A stretch of DNA of 64,000 nucleotides. It comes from Tepidanaerobacter sp. EBM-38. GTDB lineage: Bacteria > Bacillota > Thermosediminibacteria > Thermosediminibacterales > Tepidanaerobacteraceae. Of this stretch, positions 32,809 through 40,811 are shown piece by piece. The notes beneath the pieces are model-generated. The model saw nothing but the letters and a program-made list of their open reading frames with translations. It had not been told where the DNA came from and made no database searches. The stretch is taken from NCBI GenBank assembly GCA_001896545.1, contig MPOT01000054.1:85416-149415 (forward strand). The letters run 5' to 3'. Both the position numbers and the translations under genes were made by a program. Every line of letters begins with the position of its first letter. Within the stretch, counting starts at the first letter, position 1.

Positions 32809-34320
32809 TTATGCAAACTGCGTCGCATACTTCATTATTGTTTCTTGGTTTGCTCTTTTGCCGTCTATGAAGCCGCTGACTTTGCCTTCGCACATTACCA
32901 TTATTCTGTCTGACATGCCTATGAGTTCTGGCATTTCTGAGGATATCATGATTATGCTTTTGCCTTGTCTGGTAAGGTCGGTTATTATGGTGTATATTTC
33001 GTATTTTGCTCCTACGTCTATGCCTCGGGTCGGTTCGTCTAGAATTAGAATTTCTGGTTCGGTTAGCAGCCATCTTGAGAATATTGCTTTTTGTTGGTTG
33101 CCTCCGGATAGGTATTGTATTTGGGTTTTTATTGATGGGGTTTTTATTTGTAGTTTTTCTACTGCAGCTTTTACTGCTTCGCTGCTGGTTTTTTTGTCTA
33201 CTATGAAGTTGAGTTTTAGGTATTTGTGCAGTGCTGCGATTAGGACGTTTTCTTCTACGGAAAGCATGGGGAATATGCCTGTTGAGCGCCTGTCTTCGGT
33301 TAGTAGTGCTAGGCCTTTTTGTTTGGCGTCAAATGGGTGTTTTATTGTGACTTCTTGGCCTTTTATGTAGATTTTGCCTTTTGATATGTTTCTTATGCCA
33401 AAGATGGCTTCTACTAGTTCTGTCCTCTGTGCTCCTACTAGTCCGCCTATGCCTAATACTTCACCGCGTTTTAGGTCAAATGTTACGTTTTTGAATGATC
33501 TGGGGTTGATGGAGGTAAGGTCCTCTACTTTCATTATTGTTTCACCCGGTATGCTTTTGCGCGGTGGAAATCTGTGGGTGAGTTCTCTACCTACCATTTT
33601 TGTGATTATTGTGTCGATTGTTAGTTCTTGGACAGGCCATGTGCCTATCTTTTTGCCATCTCTCATTATGGTCACTTCGTCAGCTATCTCTAGGATTTCT
33701 TCGATTTTGTGGGATATGTATATTATTGCTACACCATGGGCTTTTAGATCTTTGATTATCCGAAATAGGTTTTCTACTTCGTTTTCGGTTAGGGATGATG
33801 TGGGTTCGTCCATGATGATTATTTTCGATTTGTATGAAACTGCTTTGGCTATTTCTACTGCTTGTATTTGTGAAACTGATAGTTTTGAGACTAGTGTTGT
33901 TGGGTTTATGTCTATTTTTAGTTCTTCCATTAGTGTTTTTGTGTCTTTGTACATTTTTTTGTGGTCTACGCTTGAGATGCCTATGATTTTTTTGGTGGGG
34001 AATCTGCCAAGCCAGATGTTTTCCATTACGCTTCTGTGGGGTATCGGCTGGAGTTCTTGGTGTATCATTGAGATGCCGTTTTCTATGGCGTCTTTGGCAG
34101 TTTTGAATTCTACTGTTTTTCCGTCTAGGATTATATGGCCTTTGTCTGGGGTGTATAGGCCAAATAGGCATTTCATTAGTGTGGATTTGCCGGCTCCGTT
34201 TTCGCCTACTAGGGCGTGGACTGTGCCCGGTTTTAGTTTTAGTGTTACGTTGTCTAGTGCTTGGACTCCGGGAAAGCTTTTTGATATGTTTTGCATTTCT
34301 AGTATGTGTTCTTGTGTCAT
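32809..34320 (-). CDS. Sugar ABC transporter ATP-binding protein, MglA-like (two ATPase domains)
   Basis: 503 residues from the ATG at 34320 (AAGGTG site); the GTG at 34329 overlaps the site. Two tandem ATPase domains as in MglA/RbsA. The first is complete: GENGAGKST, LSVSQIQAVEIAKA, IIMDEPTSSLTE. The second has a degenerate Walker A (GGLVGAQRTELVE) but a good signature (LSGGNQQKA) and Walker B (ILILDEPTRGIDVG). This asymmetry is normal for the family. Coding is strongly biased to A- and C-ending codons (CTA, ATA, AAC, GGC), unlike flanking genes. Confidence 0.93.
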   Translation of the reverse strand: MTQEHILEMQNISKSFPGVQALDNVTLKLKPGTVHALVGENGAGKSTLMKCLFGLYTPDKGHIILDGKTVEFKTAKDAIENGISMIHQELQPIPHRSVMENIWLGRFPTKKIIGISSVDHKKMYKDTKTLMEELKIDINPTTLVSKLSVSQIQAVEIAKAVSYKSKIIIMDEPTSSLTENEVENLFRIIKDLKAHGVAIIYISHKIEEILEIADEVTIMRDGKKIGTWPVQELTIDTIITKMVGRELTHRFPPRKSIPGETIMKVEDLTSINPRSFKNVTFDLKRGEVLGIGGLVGAQRTELVEAIFGIRNISKGKIYIKGQEVTIKHPFDAKQKGLALLTEDRRSTGIFPMLSVEENVLIAALHKYLKLNFIVDKKTSSEAVKAAVEKLQIKTPSIKTQIQYLSGGNQQKAIFSRWLLTEPEILILDEPTRGIDVGAKYEIYTIITDLTRQGKSIIMISSEMPELIGMSDRIMVMCEGKVSGFIDGKRANQETIMKYATQFA

Positions 34321-34359
34321 TGTTCTCACCTTTTTTTAAGTTAGATGTGGGTTTGGGGA

Positions 34360-34389
34360 AATTTAGGGAGTGCATGCACTCCCTAAATT
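34360..34389 (-). promoter_or_regulatory. 30-bp perfect palindrome between mglB-like and mglA-like genes
   Basis: The left arm AATTTAGGGAGTGCA is the exact complement of the right arm TGCACTCCCTAAATT. It begins about 10 bases after the binding-protein stop. It would form a very stable hairpin at the 3' end of the binding-protein message. Probably a stabiliser/partial terminator raising the binding protein over the membrane subunits. Confidence 0.7.
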
Positions 34390-34399
34390 GGTTTTTGTG

Positions 34400-35467
34400 T
34401 TATCTGAATTGGTCCATGTTTTCTTTGGTTACGGGCTGGTATGGTACCCAGCAGTATTTGCCATCGGTTAGGCCTTCAAGTTCGGGGTCTTTGCCTTTGG
34501 CTAGTGCGTAGGATATTTCTAGTATTGCGTTGCCTTGGCCTTTGGCATCGTTTAGTACTGTTCCTAGTAGTTTGCCGTCTGCTAGTGCATCAAGGGCCGG
34601 TGCTGTGGCGTCTACGCCTATTACGGGCATGTATTTGTCGCCTTGGAAGTAGCCGGCGGCTTTTAGTGCTTCGATTGCTCCTAGGGCCATGTCGTCGTTG
34701 TTGGCAAATACTACTTCGATTTTGTCTCCAAAGGCGGAAAGCCATGCGGCCATTTTTTCTTGGCCTTGGGCTCTTTGCCAGTTGCCGGTGTCGCTTGCTA
34801 GTTTTTCGGTTTTTATTCCGGCTTCTTCTACGGCTTTGATGGAGTACTCTGTTCTAAGTATTGCGTCTTGGTGGCCGGGTTCTCCTTCTAGCATTACGTA
34901 TTGCATTATGCCGTCTCCGTTTTTGTCTGCTTCTGGATGGTTTTTCCAGTATTCTACGGCTATGCTGCCTTGCATGGTCCCTGATTCTTCGGCTTTTGCT
35001 CCTACGTAGTATAGTTTATCCCATTTGTCCATGTCTTCGGGGACGGGTTCACGGTTGAAGAATACTATGGGTATGTCGGCTTTTTTGGCTTTGTCTATTA
35101 TGACTGAGGCTGCGGTTCGGTCTACCATGTTTACGTCTATTATGTCGTAGCCTTGGGTTATGAATGTGTCTACTTGGTCGTTTTGGGTCGCTTGTTGCCC
35201 TTGGCCGTCTACGGCGTTGATGGTGATTTTGTCGCCTGTGGCTTTGCTCTTTTCTGCCGCGTCTTTTTCTATCGCTTGGCGTACGGTGGAGATGAAGGTG
35301 TCATCGAATTTGTAAAGGCATAAGCCTATCTTGATTTCGCTGCCGGCTTTGTCGCCGCCTTCTGCTTGTTTGTTATCTCCTTCTGCAGGTTGACCGCCTC
35401 CTCCACAGCCAGCTAGAAGACTTATTAGAAGAACTGACATGAGAATGATTGATATGGTTTTCTTCAT
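34400..35467 (-). CDS. Sugar ABC transporter substrate-binding lipoprotein, MglB-like
   Basis: 355 residues. Lipoprotein signal MKKTISIILMSVLLISLLAG followed by the Cys at about 21, then a Gly/Ala/Glu-rich linker (to about 42). The type I periplasmic binding fold begins at IKIGLCLYKFDDTFIST. YDIIDVNMVDRTAAS, VVFANNDDMALGAIEAL and PVIGVDATAPALDAL match MglB (glucose/galactose binding), including the NDDMA calcium-loop region neighbourhood. The ribosome site is GGGGG. Codons are A/C-ending throughout. Confidence 0.9.
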   Translation of the reverse strand: MKKTISIILMSVLLISLLAGCGGGGQPAEGDNKQAEGGDKAGSEIKIGLCLYKFDDTFISTVRQAIEKDAAEKSKATGDKITINAVDGQGQQATQNDQVDTFITQGYDIIDVNMVDRTAASVIIDKAKKADIPIVFFNREPVPEDMDKWDKLYYVGAKAEESGTMQGSIAVEYWKNHPEADKNGDGIMQYVMLEGEPGHQDAILRTEYSIKAVEEAGIKTEKLASDTGNWQRAQGQEKMAAWLSAFGDKIEVVFANNDDMALGAIEALKAAGYFQGDKYMPVIGVDATAPALDALADGKLLGTVLNDAKGQGNAILEISYALAKGKDPELEGLTDGKYCWVPYQPVTKENMDQFR

Positions 35468-35509
35468 ACTTGCTTACCCCCTGATAAATAAATTTTGTTT
35501 TATATAATT

Positions 35510-35534
35510 CAGCACCTATTAATTTAATGTGCTG
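35510..35534 (-). other. Small hairpin ahead of the mglB-like gene
   Basis: CAGCAC / GTGCTG stem with a 13-base AT loop in the 73-base gap. It lacks a T-run. It may attenuate read-through from the kinase gene or form the 5' end of a processed mglB message. Confidence 0.4.
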
Positions 35535-35540
35535 CAATTA

Positions 35541-36485
35541 TCAAAGCAGGTACAGATTATGAAAATCCATATTTCCAATAATGTTGTTTACTTCTTTTAA
35601 AACAATTCCCCCTGTTACAGGGCTCAGTGCCGCTGCTGCTGAAACTGCAACGGCATATTTAATACATTCTGTAAGAGGCCAGTTGTTGGAAAGTCCTGCG
35701 GCAAATCCGGCTACCATTGCATCACCACAGCCTACGGTGTTTACAGGGCGGATCTTAGGAGGGACTGCCCAGTATGTTTCTTTCGCCAAGCTGCTTGCTA
35801 CCATTACGCCTTCGGCGCCCAGTGATATTGCAACGATTTCAGGGCCCTTGTCCACAAGTTCTTTTGCAGCAGATGCCAAGTCACCGGTATTGTTAAGTTT
35901 TCTTCCTAAAAGCAGCTCCGCTTCTGATTTATTTGGTTTTACTAAAGTAGGAGAACTCTGTATACCTTTAGCCAAATACTCGCCGCTTGTATCGAGTATG
36001 ACCTTTTTATTTGCATCTTTTGCGATAGATATGAGTTTTGCATATATATCTGTACTAATGCCCCGAGGAGCACTGCCGGAAAGCGTTATCACGTCATATT
36101 GCTTAACTGAGCTTGTGTAAAATTCTAAAAACTCATCAAGCTCTTCTTCCGATATATATGGCCCGGGTTCCAATAGTTCTGTATGAATATTTGAGGATAA
36201 ATCTATAATATTTATGCAGGACCTGGTTTCACCATTTACATGTATAAACTCAAAAGGCATTTTTTGCTCTTTAAGCTGCTGCTCTATAAAAGCTCCTGAA
36301 AATCCACCGATAAATCCGGTGACATTTACGGTCTGGTTTAGTGCATTCAGCACCCTTGCTACATTTAATCCCTTTCCGCCGGCAGTTGGTATTACCTCTT
36401 TTACTCTCGTCACCGTTCCGGGCTTAAAATTCTCCACGGTATATGCCTTATCTATGGATGCATTTAAGTTTACTGCAAGAATCAT
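35541..36485 (-). CDS. PfkB-family phosphofructokinase / tagatose-6-phosphate kinase
   Basis: 314 residues; ATG directly abuts the stop of the upstream isomerase gene (TAA-ATG). Signatures of the FruK/LacC/PfkB branch: ILAVNLNASIDKAY at the N-terminus, TAGGKGLNVARVLN, and the anion-hole/catalytic motif VNTVGCGDAMVAGFAAG (GSGD in most members; here GCGD with the catalytic Asp kept). It phosphorylates a ketohexose phosphate at C1 or C6. With the linked aldolase and isomerase, fructose 6-phosphate to fructose 1,6-bisphosphate or the tagatose equivalent is the likely reaction. Confidence 0.85.
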   Translation of the reverse strand: MILAVNLNASIDKAYTVENFKPGTVTRVKEVIPTAGGKGLNVARVLNALNQTVNVTGFIGGFSGAFIEQQLKEQKMPFEFIHVNGETRSCINIIDLSSNIHTELLEPGPYISEEELDEFLEFYTSSVKQYDVITLSGSAPRGISTDIYAKLISIAKDANKKVILDTSGEYLAKGIQSSPTLVKPNKSEAELLLGRKLNNTGDLASAAKELVDKGPEIVAISLGAEGVMVASSLAKETYWAVPPKIRPVNTVGCGDAMVAGFAAGLSNNWPLTECIKYAVAVSAAAALSPVTGGIVLKEVNNIIGNMDFHNLYLL

Positions 36486-37559
36486 TTATGACTCCGCCAT
36501 TTTAGTTTTAAAAAGGTTGATAATATTTACCGGCGTAGGGTCTACTCCCCGATATATCGGCGCATACAGTGTAATAAAGTCTCCGAGATATACTAGGGAA
36601 AACATGCGGCAAAGTCTGTTCGGTCCTTCTGCATAAACCTGTCTTACTTTGCCCATTCTAGAAGATAGCATTTCTGCGGTTATATCCTTGCGTTTTTTAA
36701 TTTTATGGCTGTCTAGTTCATCATCCCTAAGTAAAATTAAATAAAATTTTGAAATAAGGTCCTCCGGCATATCCCACCCAACGGCTTCATCATGGTGCAA
36801 GTTAGGTATGACATTATAAAATGCCATGAGCTTGCTGTTTTCGCCAAACTGATTTTTTATCCTCCAAGCTACTGAATCATAATAGTCAAGTGAGCCGTAA
36901 ACCAAAGGTATGTATCCATATAGTTCCATAGCTATTTGCTTTGCCAGGTTGTCTTCAACCGGCACATCGACACCATATTTTTGTTTAAGTTCTGAAAATA
37001 AGCTTATAAGTTGTTGGATTTCATGGGTCTTATCCGATATCAGGCCAAGTTCTGAAAGTACTGCAAGCATGGGAATAAATATGTATCCTAAGACCCTTCT
37101 GGGATGGCCGATATCTTGCGGAACTATGAAACAGGGAATTTGATTTTCGGCACATTTGTCTTGTAAAAGCCCGCCCGCTGTAATTGCAAGCATATATGCG
37201 CCTTTTGATTTTACCTGCTCAAAAGCCGAAAGCGTTTCTTCTGTATTTCCCGAATGAGAAATCACAAAAATTAGTGAGTTTTCATCGACATAAGCCGGCA
37301 CGTTATAACCCTGGTTAATTATTACCGGAATATTAAGTTCATCAAAGAGGTATGACCTCAAAAGCCCTGCAGCCACCGAAGATCCTCCGCCAGTACCTAA
37401 TATTATAAGTTCATGGAAATTATGCATTGGTTTTTCTATTTTGAAATTTTCAGCTATTTTTAAACCTTCCTCGAACTGCATGTCATACCTTTCCGTTGTA
37501 AGTAAAGAACTCATGCTGTCAATTTGTCTGACCTTTTCCACATCATTTAAATCAATCAA
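36486..37559 (-). CDS. SIS-domain phosphoglucose / phosphomannose isomerase-like protein
   Basis: 357 residues, TTG start 7 bases after GAGGAGG. Two SIS subdomains: LGTGGGSSVAAGLLRSYL with the sugar-phosphate loop, and VISHSGNTEETLSAFEQ. The C-terminal half (VIPNLHHDEAVGWDMPED) corresponds to the bifunctional PGI/PMI C-terminal domain, where NHNEI/HHDE residues are catalytic. It interconverts aldose 6-phosphate and fructose 6-phosphate. Located between the aldolase and kinase genes of the hexose operon. Confidence 0.87.
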   Translation of the reverse strand: MIDLNDVEKVRQIDSMSSLLTTERYDMQFEEGLKIAENFKIEKPMHNFHELIILGTGGGSSVAAGLLRSYLFDELNIPVIINQGYNVPAYVDENSLIFVISHSGNTEETLSAFEQVKSKGAYMLAITAGGLLQDKCAENQIPCFIVPQDIGHPRRVLGYIFIPMLAVLSELGLISDKTHEIQQLISLFSELKQKYGVDVPVEDNLAKQIAMELYGYIPLVYGSLDYYDSVAWRIKNQFGENSKLMAFYNVIPNLHHDEAVGWDMPEDLISKFYLILLRDDELDSHKIKKRKDITAEMLSSRMGKVRQVYAEGPNRLCRMFSLVYLGDFITLYAPIYRGVDPTPVNIINLFKTKMAES

Positions 37560-37572
37560 TTTGCTGCCTCCT

Positions 37573-38418
37573 CTATGCCTTGTTATATGAACCTGCTATA
37601 TAAATTTTAGATTTTACTACCTCTTTTACCGACTCTATCGCAGGTTTAAAATATTTTCTCGGGTCGGTTTCGTCTGGTTTTAGTGAAAAGGATTCTTTAA
37701 GTTTTGCTGCAAATGCAATTTTAATATCTGTTGCAATGTTGATTTTGCATATTCCGCACTCGACGGCTTGCTTAATATCAACTTCGGGCACGCCTGAGCA
37801 TCCGTGCAAAACCAGCGGAATGCTTACAACTTTGCGGATATTTCGGATAATGTCAAAGTGAATTTTGGGAGTTCCTTTGTAAATTCCATGGGCTGTGCCT
37901 ACAGCAATTGCTAATGAATCTACACCTGTTCTTTTTACAAATTCCTCTGCCTCCATAGGGTCTGTTAGCAACTCTGTGCTCGAAGAAATATTCTCCTCTA
38001 CTCCGGAAATATGGCCAAGCTCTGCCTCAACTTGGACATGCTTTTTATGTGCATATTCGACTACCTGCTTAACCAATGACACATTTTCTTCAAAGGGCAG
38101 CATAGAACCATCGATCATTACCGATGTATAGCCGATATCTATACACTTTATTGCAAGGTCCGCCGAATTTCCATGGTCAAGATGTAAGGCTATGGGAATG
38201 TTTGCAGCCTTTGATGCTGTTTCGGCCATGGCAACAAGGTAATCTATGCCTGCATACTCACAGGTTCCCGGAGTTGTTTGTAATATCAACGGGCTTTGTT
38301 CTGCTTCGGCAGTTTCAACCACGGCTTTTAGCGTTTCAAGATTATGAATATTAAAAGCTGCTATTGCATACTTATTTTGTTGAGCCTTTTGCAGCATTTC
38401 TTTAGAAGATACCAGCAT
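37573..38418 (-). CDS. Class II ketose-bisphosphate aldolase (FbaA/GatY/KbaY type)
   Basis: 281 residues, GGAGGC site. Zinc-dependent aldolase: LHLDHGNSADL carries the catalytic Asp and first zinc His, VGTAHGIYKG and LVLHGCSGVPEVDI carry the other ligands and the phosphate loop. It cleaves fructose- or tagatose-1,6-bisphosphate to dihydroxyacetone phosphate and glyceraldehyde 3-phosphate. Length and motifs sit in the GatY/KbaY/FbaA short group; context with PGI favours fructose bisphosphate, and with PfkB/LacC type kinase tagatose remains possible. Confidence 0.92.
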   Translation of the reverse strand: MLVSSKEMLQKAQQNKYAIAAFNIHNLETLKAVVETAEAEQSPLILQTTPGTCEYAGIDYLVAMAETASKAANIPIALHLDHGNSADLAIKCIDIGYTSVMIDGSMLPFEENVSLVKQVVEYAHKKHVQVEAELGHISGVEENISSSTELLTDPMEAEEFVKRTGVDSLAIAVGTAHGIYKGTPKIHFDIIRNIRKVVSIPLVLHGCSGVPEVDIKQAVECGICKINIATDIKIAFAAKLKESFSLKPDETDPRKYFKPAIESVKEVVKSKIYIAGSYNKA

Positions 38419-38433
38419 TATATCGCCTCCAAC

Positions 38434-39390
38434 TTATAAAATACCCAGGTTTATCATGGCTAAAGCTGCGGCTCCGACCGTACCCGACTCGCTTTTCAGT
38501 TTGGCCGGAATAATAGGGAGTTTATTTCTCAATATTCTCATAGAATGTTCATCAAAATATTTTTGCAGTGGATTAAATAGTTTATCTCCCATTAGCGAGA
38601 CGCCGCCGCCGATAATAATTACTTCAGGATTTATCAAGTGTGCAAAGGTGGCAAGGCCAATCCCTAAAAGCTCTGCAGTTTCGTCTATTACCAGTTGAGC
38701 GAGCTCATCGCCCTTTTCCCATGCTTGTGATAAGGTCTTTGTTGTAATTTTATCTAAATCCCCATCAACCATTGAAGTCATCACCGTATTATGGCCTTCA
38801 AGGATGTATTTTTGTGTCCGCCGGACAATTCCCGGTGCTGAGGCATACATTTCTAAACAGCCTCGATTTCCGCAATTACAGTAAAGGCCATCTTTTACTA
38901 TAGTAATATGGCCGATTTCACCGGCACTGAGAGAATGACCTCTATAGATTTTACCGTCAAGAATTATTCCTGAACCGATGCCGGTGCCCAATGTTATACA
39001 GATTAAATTATCGATTCCGACACCGGCACCAAAATGCTTTTCGCCAAGAGCTGCCGTTCTTACGTCATTATCCATACATACAGGAACATCAAACTCATTT
39101 TGAAATTGTTCCAGCACAGGTATGTTTTGCCATCCTAAATTACCGGCAAAAAGGGACATGCCCTTATCTATATCAACCAGGCCCGGAATTCCCAGGCCTA
39201 TTCCGACAATTTTAGAACCTGCAGCATTATTTATTAGTTTGTGAATTTCTCTTTTCATATTGCCTATCACGTATTCGGGCCCTTTTTGTGCTTCTGTTGG
39301 AATGATAGTACTGTTTATGATTTCGCCCTTTTCATTTACCAAGGCTGAGGCAATATTCGTACCTCCTAAATCGACGCCGATAAAATACAT
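38434..39390 (-). CDS. ROK-family glucokinase
   Basis: 318 residues, GGAGGG site. Phosphate-binding GVDLGGTNIASALV, catalytic Asp in VCMDNDVRTAALGE, GTGIGSGIILDGKIYRG, and the ROK zinc site GEIGHITIVKDGLYCNCGNRGCLE with the His and three Cys. It phosphorylates glucose (or a related hexose) at C6 using ATP. No DNA-binding domain, unlike the paralogue encoded next upstream. 16 bases from the aldolase gene. Confidence 0.93.
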   Translation of the reverse strand: MYFIGVDLGGTNIASALVNEKGEIINSTIIPTEAQKGPEYVIGNMKREIHKLINNAAGSKIVGIGLGIPGLVDIDKGMSLFAGNLGWQNIPVLEQFQNEFDVPVCMDNDVRTAALGEKHFGAGVGIDNLICITLGTGIGSGIILDGKIYRGHSLSAGEIGHITIVKDGLYCNCGNRGCLEMYASAPGIVRRTQKYILEGHNTVMTSMVDGDLDKITTKTLSQAWEKGDELAQLVIDETAELLGIGLATFAHLINPEVIIIGGGVSLMGDKLFNPLQKYFDEHSMRILRNKLPIIPAKLKSESGTVGAAALAMINLGIL

Positions 39391-39411
39391 TTTTATCCCT
39401 CCGCTTTAGAC

Positions 39412-40602
39412 TTAAAGGATAGCTGTCATTACCACATCGGCAGCTCCCTTAACAGTGGCCACTTCACCCATATCTGAAAATTCAATTTCACACAAACTGA
39501 AACTATTCTCCAGTGACCGTGTTTTTACTGTATCTAAAATAGTATCTTCAATAAAAGCCCTTGCTCGGACTATTCCCCCTCCAATCGTCAAAAGCTCAGG
39601 GTTAAATGTGTTGATGGTGTTAGCAATACCTATACCAAGGTATCGCGCCACCTGTCTTAAAATCCTGCCGGCCAGTACATCGCCTTTTTCTGCTGCTTTG
39701 TAAATAATCTCAGGGGTTATTTCATCAAGATTGCCCCCTGCCATATCTTGGGCAACTGATGACCTGCCTTCTTTAATTGATTTAACCATGGCTTTGACCA
39801 GTGCATTTTCCGAAACAAGCGACTCCAAGCATCCATAGTTGCCGCAGCTGCACAAAGGACCTCCCACGTCGATTGTTGTATGGCCGATTTCACCGGCACT
39901 GTCTCCGTGGCCGCGATAAAGTTTGCCCTCTATAAAAATGGCAGAACCCACACCGTATCCGACCTTTAAAAAGACCATGTTTTCAACGCTGCGTGCCGTG
40001 CCATAGTGAAACTCACCTATAGCCATAGCCCTCACGTCATTTTCTACAAATGTAGGAATGCCTATCTTTTCTTCTACAATGTACTTAATGGGTACATTTC
40101 GCCAGCCTAGGTTCGGTGCGAATATGGATATACCTTCTTTTGACTTTACCGGTCCGTGGACAACTACACCAATGCCAAGTATATCGGTTTTAGATTCTTG
40201 CTTTAAATCTGAGATAGTTGTAAGCATAAGCTCCAATATATCATCCTTGGGCACTTTTTGGACCGGATATTCTCTTTCCATTAAGACATGTAAATCTCCA
40301 TTTACAAGATAGCCCCTCAACTTAGTGGAACTTATATGAATCACTACGACGTTTAAGATGTCAGGATTTACAGTAAGCAGTATAGGCCGCCTGCCGCCGC
40401 TTGACTTTCCGACTTTGTATTCTACTACAAGCCCTGAATCCAGCAACTTATTTGTTATGTAAGTAATGGCAGGTGCGGTAAGGTCGGTAACCTTAGCTAT
40501 AGCTGCCCGAGATATCGGCCCATAATGTCTTATTGTATTAAGAACTAAGCAATCGTTAGCATTTGTTGTGGCTTTAAATTCATCCAGATTAAATTTTTGC
40601 AT
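39412..40602 (-). CDS. ROK-family transcriptional repressor
   Basis: 396 residues from the ATG at 40602 (GGGGA 6 bases upstream; a TTG at 40614 overlaps it). The N-terminal winged helix-turn-helix (about 12-75: HYGPISRAAIAKVTDLTAPA) is followed by a ROK sugar-kinase-like effector domain with the zinc cluster GEIGHTTIDVGGPLCSCGNYGCLE. The effector domain keeps a VENDVR segment. First gene of the hexose operon and its likely repressor, released by a sugar or sugar phosphate. Confidence 0.92.
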   Translation of the reverse strand: MQKFNLDEFKATTNANDCLVLNTIRHYGPISRAAIAKVTDLTAPAITYITNKLLDSGLVVEYKVGKSSGGRRPILLTVNPDILNVVVIHISSTKLRGYLVNGDLHVLMEREYPVQKVPKDDILELMLTTISDLKQESKTDILGIGVVVHGPVKSKEGISIFAPNLGWRNVPIKYIVEEKIGIPTFVENDVRAMAIGEFHYGTARSVENMVFLKVGYGVGSAIFIEGKLYRGHGDSAGEIGHTTIDVGGPLCSCGNYGCLESLVSENALVKAMVKSIKEGRSSVAQDMAGGNLDEITPEIIYKAAEKGDVLAGRILRQVARYLGIGIANTINTFNPELLTIGGGIVRARAFIEDTILDTVKTRSLENSFSLCEIEFSDMGEVATVKGAADVVMTAIL

Positions 40603-40681
40603 AAAATTCCCCAACTTAATTAAAATTTTTACTTCTTTGTATCATATATTCGACATTAAAGCTAAAAATCCTTCTACTTTC

Positions 40682-40699
40682 ATTAATAACTTTATTAAT
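40682..40699. promoter_or_regulatory. Candidate operator for the ROK repressor
   Basis: ATTAATAA-CT-TTATTAAT, an 8-bp perfect inverted repeat with a 2-base centre, about 80 bases upstream of the repressor start. It is AT-only in its arms, which is common for ROK/NagC-type sites but also frequent by chance in AT-rich spacers. Confidence 0.35.
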
Positions 40700-40724
40700 T
40701 TTTTTATTAAGTAAAATTCTAAAT

Positions 40725-40761
40725 AAAAAAAATTGCCAATAGGTTCCACCTGATTTGGCAA
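40725..40761 (-). terminator. Terminator of the feoAB operon
   Basis: On the minus strand TTGCCAAATCAGGT pairs with ACCTATTGGCAA, followed by TTTTTTTTATTT. It lies 50-90 bases beyond the feoB stop and upstream of the ROK repressor gene. Confidence 0.88.
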
Positions 40762-40811
40762 AAATAATGCAATACTACCTACTTAACCATTAATTTAGAA
40801 AAAGGGGGTTT

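Noticed and set aside
32501..34339. Long open frames on the plus strand opposite the sugar transporter genes
   Set aside because: They encode no recognisable protein, lack ribosome sites and result from the A/C-ending codon bias of the true minus-strand genes.
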